Assembly: GCA_947469485.1 (NCBI GenBank) | Contig: CANIPU010000005.1 | Coordinates: forward strand, 1 to 64,000 | Origin: Chitinophagaceae bacterium | Lineage (GTDB): Bacteria; Bacteroidota; Bacteroidia; Chitinophagales; UBA10324 | Direction: 5' to 3' | DNA length: 64,000 bases | In this document: one piece after another, positions 17,288 through 25,780 of the stretch | Numbering within the stretch: position 1 is the stretch's first letter | Layout of the letters: the number at the start of each line of letters is the position of its first letter | Translations under genes and position numbers: made by a program | Notes under the pieces: model-generated | What the model was told of the DNA's origin: nothing | Database searches by the model: none | Seen by the model: the letters and a program-made list of their open reading frames with translations, nothing else

Positions 17288-17295
17288 TATATTTG
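17288..17295 (+). promoter_or_regulatory. -7 element of the tRNA-tuf transcript
   Basis: TATATTTG matches TAnnTTTG. TTTT (17266-17269) sits 18 nt upstream as a weak -33 element. It precedes tRNA-Thr by about 75 nt and probably drives the tRNA-tuf-secE-nusG-rplK run. Confidence 0.6.
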
Positions 17296-17369
17296 CACAC
17301 CTTTTTAAACCAGGGCAGAGAATTGGTGTGCAAAATCAGCAATCTTTACCTTGACTTTAATTAGGAAAA

Positions 17370-17443
17370 GCCGATGTAGCTCAGTTGGCCAGAGCTACTG
17401 ATTTGTAATCAGTGGGTCGGGGGTTCGAATCCCTCCATCGGCT
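17370..17443 (+). tRNA. tRNA-Thr (TGT)
   Basis: Acceptor GCCGATG/CATCGGC, anticodon stem ACTGA/TCAGT with loop TTTGTAA, T-loop TTCGAAT, discriminator T. 74 nt. First tRNA of the cluster before tuf. Confidence 0.95.
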
Positions 17444-17458
17444 CATTGTTTAAGGAAT

Positions 17459-17541
17459 GGGGAGATTCCAGAGTGGCCAAATGGGGCAGACTGTAAATCT
17501 GTTGTCTTACGACTTCGAAAGTTCAAATCTTTCTCTCCCCA
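17459..17541 (+). tRNA. tRNA-Tyr (GTA)
   Basis: Acceptor GGGGAGA/TCTCCCC, anticodon loop CTGTAAA, and a long variable arm (around TGTCTTACGACTT) as expected for class II bacterial tRNA-Tyr. 83 nt, 15 nt after tRNA-Thr. Confidence 0.95.
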
Positions 17542-17671
17542 CTTGATTGAGTTGAAATGTTCTTTTGCTCATGATAAAATTGTTCTTTGAAAATGAAGTG
17601 AAATCAATCACTTCTTTTAGAAATTGAAAGGAGAAATCAATAGAATGGTTTCTTTAGATGAAAATTATCAG
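17542..17671 (+). promoter_or_regulatory. Structured spacer inside the tRNA cluster
   Basis: The 130 nt between tRNA-Tyr and tRNA-Gly contain GAAGTGA-AATCAA-TCACTTC, a perfect 7-bp hairpin, and TTGTTCTTTGAAAA just before it, which resembles the boxA-like motif in Bacteroidota stable-RNA leaders. Both point to RNA processing or antitermination. No coding frame. Confidence 0.45.
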
Positions 17672-17744
17672 GCGGGAGTAGCTCAGTTGGTAGAGCATCA
17701 GCCTTCCAAGCTGAGGGTCGCGGGTTCGAGTCTCGTCTCCCGCT
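17672..17744 (+). tRNA. tRNA-Gly (TCC)
   Basis: Acceptor GCGGGAG/CTCCCGC, anticodon stem TCAGC/GCTGA with loop CTTCCAA, T-loop TTCGAGT, discriminator T. 73 nt. Confidence 0.95.
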
Positions 17745-17756
17745 CTAATTTTTTAA

Positions 17757-17829
17757 GCCAATGTAGCTCAGTTGGTAGAGCACATCCTTGGTAGGGATGA
17801 GGTCACCGGTTCGATTCTGGTCATTGGCT
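17757..17829 (+). tRNA. tRNA-Thr (GGT)
   Basis: Acceptor GCCAATG/CATTGGC, anticodon stem CATCC/GGATG with loop TTGGTAG, T-loop TTCGATT, discriminator T. 73 nt. Second Thr tRNA; the order Thr-Tyr-Gly-Thr-tuf is ancient and widely kept in bacteria. Confidence 0.95.
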
Positions 17830-17852
17830 CATCAGAAGCAAAAAGAGGAAAT

Positions 17853-17929
17853 GTTAATTTAGCTCAGTGGTAGAGCAGACTTAATCGAAAGAATAAGAAA
17901 GATTGCCGGTTCGAATCCGGTTATTAACA
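17853..17929 (+). ncRNA. tRNA-like element with an abnormal anticodon region
   Basis: The acceptor stem (GTTAATT/TATTAAC, 6 of 7 pairs), a perfect D-arm (GCTC-AGTGGTA-GAGC) and a perfect T-arm (GCCGG-TTCGAAT-CCGGT) are those of a tRNA. The 27 nt between the D- and T-arms exceed the usual 22, and no 5-bp stem with a 7-nt loop and U33 can be drawn. They can instead fold as CTTA-A-TC-GAAA-GA-A-TAAG, a broken stem capped by a GNRA loop. It lies 59 bp before tuf. It may be a degraded tRNA, or a tRNA-shaped leader or processing signal for tuf. It cannot decode in the normal way. Confidence 0.65.
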
Positions 17930-17988
17930 CAAGGTTAAAACCTTAATTAAAATTTTAAAACAATCACAACAAATTAAACAACACAAGC

Positions 17989-19176
17989 ATGGCAAAAGAA
18001 AAATTCGAACGGACCAAACCCCATGTTAACATCGGTACAATCGGGCATGTGGATCACGGTAAAACTACCTTGACTGCTGCTATTACGGAGGTATTAGCTA
18101 ACAAAGGACTTGCTCAAAAGCGTTCATACGACTCAATTGACTCAGCACCTGAGGAAAAAGAGAGAGGTATTACAATTAATACAGCGCATGTTGAGTACGA
18201 AACGGCCAATCGCCACTATGCGCATGTGGACTGTCCTGGACACGCCGATTACATCAAGAACATGGTTACAGGTGCCGCCCAAATGGATGGTGCAATCATT
18301 GTAATTGCTGCTACTGATGGTCCTATGGCTCAAACTCGTGAACACATTCTTCTTGCTCGCCAAGTAGGTGTTCCTTCATTGGTTGTATTCTTGAACAAAT
18401 GCGATTTAGTTGACGATCCAGAATTACTCGAATTAGTAGAAATGGAGGTTCGCGAATTGCTTAGTTTCTATAAATTCGATGGTGATAAAATCAAAATCAT
18501 TCGTGGTTCTGCTTTGAAAGCATTGAATAAAGATCCAGAAGGAATTAAAGCTATCGAAGATTTAATGGAAGCAGTTGATACTGAAATTCCAATTCCTCCT
18601 CGTGCAAAAGACAAACCTTTCTTAATGCCGGTTGAAGATGTGTTCTCGATCACAGGTCGTGGAACTGTTGCTACAGGTCGTATTGAAAGAGGTGCAATTC
18701 ACACAGGAGATCCTGTTGAAATTGTTGGTCTCATGGATGCTTCTTTAAAATCAACTGTTACAGGTGTTGAGATGTTCCGTAAAATTCTTGACGATGGAGA
18801 AGCCGGCGATAATGTTGGTTTGCTTCTTCGTGGAGTTGAAAAGGATGACATCCGTCGTGGCATGGTAGTTTGTGCCCCAGGTTCAATTACTCCACATACT
18901 GATTTCAAATGTGAGGTTTATGTTCTTTCTAAAGAAGAGGGTGGTCGTCATACTCCTTTCTTTAACAAATATCGTCCACAGTTCTACATGAGAACTACAG
19001 ATGTTACTGGAGAATGTGAATTACCAGCAGGAATTGAAATGGTTATGCCTGGTGATAATGTGTCAATAATTGTTAAACTCATTACTCCGGTAGCTATGGA
19101 AAAAGGTCTTCGTTTCGCAATACGCGAAGGAGGTCGTACTGTAGGTGCGGGTCAAGTGACTGAAGTAATTAAATAA
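17989..19176 (+). CDS. tuf: Elongation factor Tu
   Basis: 395 residues. G-domain motifs are intact: GHVDHGKTT (about 19-27), DCPGH (about 81-85), NKCD (about 136-139) and GSALKAL. The switch I region ([16 protein letters not shown]) and domains 2 and 3 follow with normal length. It delivers aminoacyl-tRNA to the ribosome with GTP. It is preceded by four tRNAs and a tRNA-like element and followed by a structured spacer and tRNA-Trp, so a long RNA that is cut into tRNAs and mRNA is likely. Codon use is biased, as for highly expressed genes. Confidence 0.98.
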   Translation: MAKEKFERTKPHVNIGTIGHVDHGKTTLTAAITEVLANKGLAQKRSYDSIDSAPEEKERGITINTAHVEYETANRHYAHVDCPGHADYIKNMVTGAAQMDGAIIVIAATDGPMAQTREHILLARQVGVPSLVVFLNKCDLVDDPELLELVEMEVRELLSFYKFDGDKIKIIRGSALKALNKDPEGIKAIEDLMEAVDTEIPIPPRAKDKPFLMPVEDVFSITGRGTVATGRIERGAIHTGDPVEIVGLMDASLKSTVTGVEMFRKILDDGEAGDNVGLLLRGVEKDDIRRGMVVCAPGSITPHTDFKCEVYVLSKEEGGRHTPFFNKYRPQFYMRTTDVTGECELPAGIEMVMPGDNVSIIVKLITPVAMEKGLRFAIREGGRTVGAGQVTEVIK

Positions 19177-19199
19177 TAAAAAATTGAAGTTTAAATTTT

Positions 19200-19307
19200 C
19201 GGGTTTAAAGTTCGAAGTTCAACAAAGCTTCTTACTTTAAACCCGAAGGTTTTAATGGGAGAGTTGAAACTCACTGAAAAGTTTATTCGAAAAGAAGCCC
19301 ATTAAAA
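19200..19307 (+). promoter_or_regulatory. Two large hairpins between tuf and tRNA-Trp
   Basis: First, CGGGTTTAAAGT (19200-19211) pairs perfectly with ACTTTAAACCCG (19234-19245), with GAAG/CTTC inside. Second, TTTTAATGGG (19250-19259) pairs perfectly with CCCATTAAAA (19298-19307), with an inner GAGT-TGAA-ACTC hairpin. Neither has a T-run after it, so processing sites or a leaky stop fit better than a plain terminator. Confidence 0.65.
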
Positions 19308-19326
19308 TTTACATTTGAACTCAAAT

Positions 19327-19399
19327 ACGGGTGTAGCTCAATTGGTAGAGTAGCGGTCTCCAAAACCGTTGGCTGGGAGTTCGAGTCTCTCCACCCGTG
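19327..19399 (+). tRNA. tRNA-Trp (CCA)
   Basis: Acceptor ACGGGTG/CACCCGT, anticodon stem GCGGT/ACCGT with loop CTCCAAA, T-loop TTCGAGT, discriminator G. 73 nt. It lies between tuf and secE, the usual Bacteroidota position. Confidence 0.95.
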
Positions 19400-19413
19400 C
19401 AAACTTAAACAAC

Positions 19414-19605
19414 ATGAATAAGGTAAGTTTATACATCAAAGAATCCTATGCTGAGTTAATGACTAAAGTGTCTTGGCCAACCTGGGATGAGTTAACTAAC
19501 AGTGCAATTGTAGTAGCTATCGCAGCGCTGATAATGGCATTACTTGTTTTTGGAATGGATAAAAGTGCGAGCCTCATTCTGGGAACTTTCTATAAAGCAT
19601 TTTAA
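19414..19605 (+). CDS. secE: Preprotein translocase subunit SecE
   Basis: 63 residues from the ATG at 19414, 14 nt after tRNA-Trp. An in-frame extension upstream would run into the tRNA and is rejected. The protein has the short single-helix SecE form: an amphipathic start (YIKESYAELMTKVSWPTWDEL, with the conserved KVSWPTW) and one membrane helix at 33-57. It clamps SecY in the Sec translocon. Its stop is directly followed by the nusG ATG (TAAATG). Confidence 0.95.
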   Translation: MNKVSLYIKESYAELMTKVSWPTWDELTNSAIVVAIAALIMALLVFGMDKSASLILGTFYKAF

Positions 19606-20169
19606 ATGATAACCATGACCGAAGAGAAGAAATGGTATGTTATGCGCGTTATAAGTGGTAAAGAGCGCAAAACAAAGGAATACATCGAAGGAGAAATCAA
19701 TCGCTCTAAATGGGGCGAAATTATTTCTCAGGTGTTGGTTCCAATGGAGAAGATTTATAAAATTAAAGACGGAAAAAAAATTATTAAAGAAAGGAATTTT
19801 TTTCCAGGATATATTTTATTGGAAGCAGATGAAACCCGTTTAACCGGTGAGATGCTTCAAACAATAAAAAATATTACGGGAGTTATTAATTTCCTTACAG
19901 GAAATAATAATAAACCTCAAGCTCTTCGGAAATCTGAAGTAAACAGAATTTTAGGTAAGGTGGATGAAATGCTCGGAGTTGGCGAAACAACTGCTGAACC
20001 ATTTTTGGTTGGAGAAACAGTGAAAATTATTGATGGACCTTTTAACGACTTTATGGGATTGGTGGAAGAAGTGAATGAAGAGAAAAAGAAACTTAAAGTG
20101 AATGTGAAAATATTCGGGCGTAAAACTCCTGTTGAATTAAATTATGTGCAAGTAGAAAAACAAGTCTGA
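19606..20169 (+). CDS. nusG: Transcription termination/antitermination protein NusG
   Basis: 187 residues: the NGN domain ([20 protein letters not shown], then [10 protein letters not shown]) and a C-terminal KOW domain ([22 protein letters not shown]). NusG binds RNA polymerase and links it to Rho or to the ribosome. Two ATGs are possible, 19606 and 19615; the second gives MTEEKKWYV, closer to homologues, so the true start may be 19615. No space separates it from secE. Confidence 0.95.
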   Translation: MITMTEEKKWYVMRVISGKERKTKEYIEGEINRSKWGEIISQVLVPMEKIYKIKDGKKIIKERNFFPGYILLEADETRLTGEMLQTIKNITGVINFLTGNNNKPQALRKSEVNRILGKVDEMLGVGETTAEPFLVGETVKIIDGPFNDFMGLVEEVNEEKKKLKVNVKIFGRKTPVELNYVQVEKQV

Positions 20170-20285
20170 TTGTAAAGTTTGATTCGTCAGCTGAATTCCG
20201 AAAGGAGCTTCCTTCAGATGACTTGGCAGTTTCAAGCAATAATCAGAAATCATTAAATCATAAATCTAAAATCTCAAATCAGAAA

Positions 20286-20726
20286 ATGGCAAAAGAAATT
20301 GAAACATATGTGAAGTTGCAGGTGAAAGGCGGACAGGCAAATCCTGCTCCTCCAATTGGCCCGGCACTTGGTGCGAAGGGGGTTAACATCATGGAGTTCT
20401 GTAAGCAGTTCAACGCTCGGACACAGGACAAAATGGGAAAAGTTCTTCCAATTGTGTTGACAGTATACAAAGACAAAAGTTTTGACTTTGTAATTAAAAC
20501 TCCACCAGCTGCAGTTCAGTTGCTAGAAGCAGCAAAAATTGAAAGCGGCAGCAAGGAGTCAAACAGAAATAAAGTTGGAACAGTTAGTTGGACACAGGTT
20601 GAAGCAATAGCTAAAGATAAAATGCCAGACTTGAATTGTTTTACTATTGAGTCAGCTATGAAAATGGTTGCTGGTACAGCAAGAAGTATGGGAGTTGTTG
20701 TGGAAGGTAAAGCTCCCTGGGCTTAA
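20286..20726 (+). CDS. rplK: 50S ribosomal protein uL11
   Basis: 146 residues from the ATG at 20286. A longer in-frame start at 20223 would add a tail ([15 protein letters not shown]) absent from L11 proteins and is rejected. The protein has the proline-rich [13 protein letters not shown] and the rRNA-binding C-terminal domain ([25 protein letters not shown]). It forms the GTPase-associated stalk base. It ends at a strong terminator instead of running into rplA, an unusual arrangement. Confidence 0.97.
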   Translation: MAKEIETYVKLQVKGGQANPAPPIGPALGAKGVNIMEFCKQFNARTQDKMGKVLPIVLTVYKDKSFDFVIKTPPAAVQLLEAAKIESGSKESNRNKVGTVSWTQVEAIAKDKMPDLNCFTIESAMKMVAGTARSMGVVVEGKAPWA

Positions 20727-20754
20727 GCATTTCAGCTTTTCAAATTTTAAGTTC

Positions 20755-20782
20755 AAAGCCTCGGTATAATTGCCGGGGCTTT
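20755..20782 (+). terminator. Rho-independent terminator after rplK
   Basis: AAAGCCTCGG-TATAATTG-CCGGGGCTTT is a 10-bp stem (one G-T pair). The tail (GTTGTATTTC) is only moderately T-rich. It closes the secE-nusG-rplK run. Confidence 0.8.
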
Positions 20783-20824
20783 GTTGTATTTCATAAAAAA
20801 TAATTTTAGTATTAAATTGATAAA

Positions 20825-21877
20825 ATGTTAGACGAAGAAATTACAGAAGAGGTAACTGAAGAAGCTGAAGATGGATTGTATGAACATCATCGGATTGTGG
20901 TTGATAAAGGACAAACTCCTCTTCGTATTGACAAATTTTTATTTAACAGGATTGTAAAAGTGAGTCGTAGCAGAATTCAACGAGCAGCTGATAGTGGGGG
21001 CGTATTGGTTAATGGGGATTCAGTAAATTCAAATTATAGAGTTCGACCTGATGATATAATTACTATCATGATGCCAGAACCAAAAACAGAATATGATGTA
21101 ATTGCCGAAAATATTCCATTGAATTTTATTTATGAGGATGAAGATATAGCTATCGTAAATAAGTCTCCGGGTTTGGTAGTTCATCCTGGTGTTGGAAATT
21201 CTTCCGGCACATTAGTAAACGGTCTGCTTTATCATTTTAATCAATTGCCTGCAGTTTCAGGTAATGAGGTTCGTCCAGGGTTGGTGCATAGAATTGACAA
21301 AGACACAAGCGGACTGTTGGTAGTAGCAAAAAATGAATATGCATTAAACTTTCTGGCTAAACAATTTGCTGATCATACAATTGATAGAAAATACATTGCT
21401 CTAGTTTGGGGAGATGTTAAGGAAGATGAGGGAACTGTAACGGGACATATTGGTCGAAATCTAAAGGACAGAAAAAAAATGGATATTTTTCCGGAAGGTG
21501 ATCATGGGAAAGACGCTATTACTCATTACAAAGTGTTAGAGCGTTTTCATTACACCACTTTAATAGAATGTAAATTAGAAACCGGGCGCACACATCAGAT
21601 TCGGGTGCACATGAAATCAATCGGACACCCATTGTTTTATGATGAAACTTATGGCGGAAATAAAATTGTGAAAGGAACTATATATAAAAAATACAAACAG
21701 TTTGTTGACAATTGTTTTGAAGCGTGTCCGCGTCAAGCTTTGCATGCCGCTTCATTAGGATTTACTCATCCAACAACTTTAAAGCATATTTATTTCGAAT
21801 CTGATTTGCCTGATGATATGAAGGACCTTGTACTTCGCTGGAGAAAATATTTTGTAGCAGTAAGTGCTAGAGAATAA
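20825..21877 (+). CDS. rluD: RluA/RluD-family 23S rRNA pseudouridine synthase
   Basis: 350 residues. An acidic start (DEEITEEVTEEAED) is followed by an S4 RNA-binding domain (about 30-90: RIDKFLFNRIVKVSRSRIQRAADSG) and the synthase domain with catalytic aspartate in HRIDKDTSGLLVVAK (about 160). Also present are GRTHQIRVHM and HAASLGFTHP. It converts uridines in rRNA to pseudouridine, in RluD in helix 69 of 23S rRNA. The symbol is by family; RluC or RluA specificity cannot be excluded. Its place beside the ribosomal genes is fitting. Confidence 0.85.
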   Translation: MLDEEITEEVTEEAEDGLYEHHRIVVDKGQTPLRIDKFLFNRIVKVSRSRIQRAADSGGVLVNGDSVNSNYRVRPDDIITIMMPEPKTEYDVIAENIPLNFIYEDEDIAIVNKSPGLVVHPGVGNSSGTLVNGLLYHFNQLPAVSGNEVRPGLVHRIDKDTSGLLVVAKNEYALNFLAKQFADHTIDRKYIALVWGDVKEDEGTVTGHIGRNLKDRKKMDIFPEGDHGKDAITHYKVLERFHYTTLIECKLETGRTHQIRVHMKSIGHPLFYDETYGGNKIVKGTIYKKYKQFVDNCFEACPRQALHAASLGFTHPTTLKHIYFESDLPDDMKDLVLRWRKYFVAVSARE

Positions 21878-21960
21878 TTTGAATATGAATTGTTAAAAAT
21901 TGTCGTTATTTTAAGATTGGTTGAAAAGAAATTCATAACATACTTTTGAATAAAAAAAAC

Positions 21961-22164
21961 ATGGATTCAAATAAAACCGCTCAATACATGGCAAACAAGA
22001 TTCTTCAAAGTTATTGCTTGACTATGGCAATGCTCGAAGATTATTGTAAACAAACAGCGCATACAACAAGAGAACACCCTGAAAGTATAAAAAAAAGAAT
22101 AATGGTATCAGGAGAAAAAATGAAAGTGAAATTAATGGAGGAAATTGCCGCTTTAAAGGGATAG
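21961..22164 (+). CDS. Small protein of unknown function
   Basis: 67 residues from the ATG at 21961; a TTG at 21946 in the same frame is less likely. The sequence MDSNKTAQYMANKILQSYCL ... YCKQTAHTTREHPESIKKRI is helical and charged, without signal peptide or membrane segment. No family recognised. It follows the pseudouridine synthase by 83 bp, with a long AT-rich gap after it. The tidy length and Lys-rich helical end support a real gene, but only moderately. Confidence 0.5.
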   Translation: MDSNKTAQYMANKILQSYCLTMAMLEDYCKQTAHTTREHPESIKKRIMVSGEKMKVKLMEEIAALKG

Positions 22165-22288
22165 ATTTTTTAAATTGACTCATATAGAACTTATATTATA
22201 TTCTATAACTTTTTAGTAAATGGTGTATTAGTAAAACAAACAATTAAAGGAGTTAGATAGTTTTATCAGGCATATAAATTGGCAATGC

Positions 22289-22318
22289 TTTCCGCTCAGT
22301 TATTGCGACTTATATTTG
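22289..22318 (+). promoter_or_regulatory. Bacteroidota promoter of the M43 protease gene
   Basis: TTT (22289-22291), a 19-bp spacer and TATATTTG (22311-22318) fit the TTTG/TAnnTTTG pattern. The leader to the ATG at 22341 would be about 15-17 nt. Confidence 0.65.
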
Positions 22319-22340
22319 AGCATTATTATTTTAATTTTTA

Positions 22341-23918
22341 ATGAAGCAGAAGTTTCTTTTTTATTTATTTTTTTTCTATAGTCTACAAATTTTCGCTCAG
22401 GAGCAGCGATGCAATTCTTATGAATATCAGCAATACTTAAAAGAAACAGTTCCTGGGTATGCTGAAATGATTGAGCAATCAGAAATTTATTTACAGGATT
22501 ATATCAAGACACACAAAAACAAAAGTGGCAGATCTATAATTACAATTCCGGTTGTTGTTCATCTGTTGTATCATCCGGATAGTACCAATCAGCAATTAAG
22601 CGACTGGCAAATCACATCACAGATAGATGCACTTAACGAAGACTATAGAAGATTTAATGCAGATAGGTTTAAAACACCATCACTCTTCGATTCAATTGCT
22701 GCTGATTGTGAAATAGAATTTTGTTTGGCAAAACGCGACCCGAATGGTAATGCAACAAATGGAATAAGACGAATTGTAACATCAGAAAGTTTGTTTGTTG
22801 ATTTTTCAAGCCCTAAACAAACTGTAGCCGGTGGAGATGATCCTTGGCCATTTACTGAATACCTGAATATTTGGGTGTGCGGACTTCAATATCCCTTACT
22901 TGGTTTTGCAACTTTTCCCTCAAATTCTATCAATCCGGCGGATGATGGTGTGGTTATACACTACAAAGCATTCGGAAGAATTAATTGTTTTTCAAAAAAA
23001 TACTACGAAGGTCGAACCGCAACTCACGAAGTAGGGCATTGGCTAAACCTCGTTCATATTTGGGGAGATACACCCGGGTGCAGTCCTGATGATAATGTTG
23101 ATGATACACCCATTCAGGCTGAAGAGCATTATAAATGCGATGGATTTCCATATCCAAGTTGTAGTAACACCAGTGATATGTTTATGAACTATATGGATTA
23201 CACACTTGATAGTTGTATGAATGTTTTCACTTTTGGCCAAAAGACAAGAATGGTTAATTCTGTAAATGCATTTCGTTCAAGTTTACTTTCTTCAAATGGG
23301 TGTGATCCTTTGCCATCTTCATATGCTTGGGATATTGGGGTTACAAAAATTTTATATCCCGATGAGTTTATTTATGGTGAAACCATGCAGCCGGTAGTTA
23401 CCATTAAAAATTTCGGAATTCAATCTATAACTTCAGCTGATATAATTTATACAAAAAACTGGAGGAGTTCACCTCACACCTATTCATGGACAGGGGATCT
23501 TGGTCCAAATGAAGGCACTGATATCACCCTTCCTGAAATTGCAGATAGTTCGTGGTACAATTTGTTTTGTGCCTGGACTAAAAATCCAAACGGATTTCAG
23601 GATGCCGATACAACTAATGATTTTAAAACAAGAAGTTACATTGTAAGTTTTGAATATCCTCCGATAAATGATTTATTAATTTACCCAAACCCTACAGGAA
23701 GTTTAATTGTTCTTGATTTTGGTGAAGTGGTTGAATTAAAAGGAACAGTTGGAATTTATAATGTTCTCGGGCAGATGGAACAGGTGAACATGCAAGCTCT
23801 TTCAATTTCAAAATTCCAAATTGATTTAAGTAATTTTCCTTCAGCATTATATTTCATTGAGTTGAATGTAAATGGAGAAAGAGTGGTTAAAAAAGTTATT
23901 GTTCAACACGAACTGTAA
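22341..23918 (+). CDS. M43 (cytophagalysin/pappalysin) zinc metalloprotease with type IX sorting domain
   Basis: 525 residues. The signal peptide ends near residue 19 (IFAQ). The catalytic zinc motif is HEVGHWLNLVHIWGD (about 229-243), the metzincin HExxHxxxxxH followed by GD, and the Met-turn lies near MFMNYMDYT. After the protease domain comes an Ig-like region (about 330-435). The last 80 residues form a type A sorting domain (LLIYPNPTGSL ... GIYNVLGQ ... LYFIELNVNGERVVKKVIV). It is therefore exported through the outer membrane by type IX secretion and digests extracellular protein. It has its own promoter and stands alone before the menaquinone genes. Confidence 0.92.
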   Translation: MKQKFLFYLFFFYSLQIFAQEQRCNSYEYQQYLKETVPGYAEMIEQSEIYLQDYIKTHKNKSGRSIITIPVVVHLLYHPDSTNQQLSDWQITSQIDALNEDYRRFNADRFKTPSLFDSIAADCEIEFCLAKRDPNGNATNGIRRIVTSESLFVDFSSPKQTVAGGDDPWPFTEYLNIWVCGLQYPLLGFATFPSNSINPADDGVVIHYKAFGRINCFSKKYYEGRTATHEVGHWLNLVHIWGDTPGCSPDDNVDDTPIQAEEHYKCDGFPYPSCSNTSDMFMNYMDYTLDSCMNVFTFGQKTRMVNSVNAFRSSLLSSNGCDPLPSSYAWDIGVTKILYPDEFIYGETMQPVVTIKNFGIQSITSADIIYTKNWRSSPHTYSWTGDLGPNEGTDITLPEIADSSWYNLFCAWTKNPNGFQDADTTNDFKTRSYIVSFEYPPINDLLIYPNPTGSLIVLDFGEVVELKGTVGIYNVLGQMEQVNMQALSISKFQIDLSNFPSALYFIELNVNGERVVKKVIVQHEL

Positions 23919-23942
23919 ATAAATATTCTGGGTACTACCGTC

Positions 23943-25133
23943 ATGACAAATGAACTAACAGCAAATTCAGATTCAATTCAATTTATACTGAATGATGATT
24001 CATTGAATTCTGAAGTAAAAAGAATAGGAAAAAAAATTTTAAACTCTGAAAGAATAACTACTGACGAAGGTTTGTATTTATATGAAAATGGAAGCTTAGG
24101 ATTTCTTGGTTCACTCGCCAATTTTATTCGGGAAAAGAAAAATGGTGATGCTGTTTTCTTTAATCGTAATTTTCATATTGAGCCAACCAACAAATGTGTT
24201 TTTGCCTGCAACTTTTGTTCTTACTCACGATTGATTCAGCAGGAAAATGAATCATGGGAATTATCGCATGAACAAATGATGGATATTGTTCGAAAGTATG
24301 ATGGTGATCCAGTTACAGAAGTACATATTGTCGGAGGTGTTCATCCGAAAATGAATCTTGATTTTTTCTGCAATCTCATCAGGGAAATAAAAAAACATCG
24401 TTCCGATTTGCATGTGAAAGCATTTACTGCAGTAGAATTGGAATATATGTTTCGCAAAGCTAAAGTGAGTATTGTTGAGGGAATGCAGAAACTGAAGGAT
24501 GCCGGAATGGATTCAATGCCAGGAGGTGGTGCCGAAATTTTTGATGAAGAAATCAGAAGTAAAATCTGTAACGATAAAGCTTCATCAGATGAATGGCTCG
24601 CAATTCACGAAACTGCTCATAAACTTGGAATCCCTTCAAATGCAACAATGTTGTATGGTCATATTGAAAATTATGCTCATAGAATTGATCATATGAATCG
24701 CTTGCGTGAATTGCAGGATAGAACCAATGGCTTCAATACCTTCATTCCTCTCAAATTCAGAAATGGTGATAATGAAATGAGCAATGTAAAAGAATCAACC
24801 ATTGTTGAAGACATGAAATGTTATGCCATGTCAAGAATTTTTCTGGATAACTTTAATCACATAAAGGCATACTGGCCAATGATTGGAAGAACCAATGCTC
24901 AGTTATTATTGAACTTTGGCGTGGATGATATTGATGGTACAATTGATGACACAACAAAAATTTACGCAATGGCAGGAGCAGAGGAGCAAAATCCAACCAT
25001 GAACACTAGAGAATTGGTTGATTTAATTTTGGCCGTAAATCGCAGACCAATTGAAAGAGACACTTTATATAAACCTATTCGTGATTTTATTTTAAATCCT
25101 TTTGAAAAGGAAAAAATGAAAAAGCATATCTGA
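23943..25133 (+). CDS. mqnE: Aminodeoxyfutalosine synthase MqnE
   Basis: Radical SAM enzyme of the futalosine menaquinone pathway. It joins 3-[(1-carboxyvinyl)oxy]benzoate, the MqnA product, to SAM-derived adenosyl to give 6-amino-6-deoxyfutalosine. The cluster motif CVFACNFCSYSR (CX3CX2C) is at about residues 84-91, preceded by FHIEPTNK. Also present are EVHIVGGVHP and the SAM-binding SMPGGGAEIF. 396 residues, normal length. It is in one run with a histidine phosphatase and mqnA. The related MqnC can look alike, but the partner mqnA and the GGGAEIF pattern favour MqnE. Confidence 0.9.
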   Translation: MTNELTANSDSIQFILNDDSLNSEVKRIGKKILNSERITTDEGLYLYENGSLGFLGSLANFIREKKNGDAVFFNRNFHIEPTNKCVFACNFCSYSRLIQQENESWELSHEQMMDIVRKYDGDPVTEVHIVGGVHPKMNLDFFCNLIREIKKHRSDLHVKAFTAVELEYMFRKAKVSIVEGMQKLKDAGMDSMPGGGAEIFDEEIRSKICNDKASSDEWLAIHETAHKLGIPSNATMLYGHIENYAHRIDHMNRLRELQDRTNGFNTFIPLKFRNGDNEMSNVKESTIVEDMKCYAMSRIFLDNFNHIKAYWPMIGRTNAQLLLNFGVDDIDGTIDDTTKIYAMAGAEEQNPTMNTRELVDLILAVNRRPIERDTLYKPIRDFILNPFEKEKMKKHI

Positions 25134-25165
25134 ATTAATTTGTTTTAAGTAAGAATACACACCAA

Positions 25166-25780
25166 TTGAAAGAAATATTTTTAATACGCCACGGCGAAAC
25201 TGATTATAATAAAAAGGGAATTGTTCAGGGCCGAGGGGTAAACCCTTCGTTAAATGAAAAAGGAAGGTCACAAGCTGATTCTTTCTTTCAAAAATATCAA
25301 AACGAACCATTTGAAATTGTTTACACTTCAACTTTGCAGCGTGCAATTGAATCGGTCCAGTCATTTATTGATTTAAAAATTCCGCATGAAAAATTTTCGG
25401 AACTGGATGAAATAGGTTGGGGAGATTTTGAAGGAAGAGAAGTTGATGATTATTTCCACAGCGAGTTTAAAAGAATAATAGGTGAATGGAAATTAGGAAA
25501 TCTTGAAGAAAAAACAATTAATGGAGAGAGCCCGTTGGAATTGCAGCAAAAACATTTTCAGTTTATTAATATTTTAAATTCCCGTCCCGAAAAAAAAATA
25601 CTAATGTGTATGCATGGAAGAGCCATGCGTATTTTGTTATGTACTCTTTTAAATAAGTCATTGAGCGAAATGGATAATTTTCCTCATTACAATCTATCAC
25701 TATACCGATTGGTATATGATGGAAAGGAATTCAAACTAACCACTTTCAACGACTTATCTCATTTGCATGTCGAAGTATAA
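25166..25780 (+). CDS. Histidine phosphatase family protein (phosphoglycerate mutase-like)
   Basis: The start is TTG at 25166, directly before the catalytic motif: MKEIFLIRHGETDYNKKG, with phosphate-accepting H in RHGE. No upstream start is compatible. The second half carries the acid residues (EIGWGDFEGRE) and the second histidine in CMHGRAMRILLC. 204 residues fits alpha-ribazole phosphatase or broad-range phosphatases; the substrate is unknown. It lies between mqnE (32 bp) and mqnA, overlapping the latter by 14 nt, so it is translationally linked to menaquinone synthesis. Confidence 0.85.
   Translation: MKEIFLIRHGETDYNKKGIVQGRGVNPSLNEKGRSQADSFFQKYQNEPFEIVYTSTLQRAIESVQSFIDLKIPHEKFSELDEIGWGDFEGREVDDYFHSEFKRIIGEWKLGNLEEKTINGESPLELQQKHFQFINILNSRPEKKILMCMHGRAMRILLCTLLNKSLSEMDNFPHYNLSLYRLVYDGKEFKLTTFNDLSHLHVEV

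Noticed and set aside
19369-19413. Longer secE starting inside tRNA-Trp (MAGSSSLSTRANLNN...)
   Set aside because: The extension overlaps the tRNA and has no match to SecE; ATG at 19414 fits the family length.
20223-20285. Longer rplK with N-terminal [15 protein letters not shown]
   Set aside because: L11 proteins begin at [10 protein letters not shown]; the upstream part is leader DNA.
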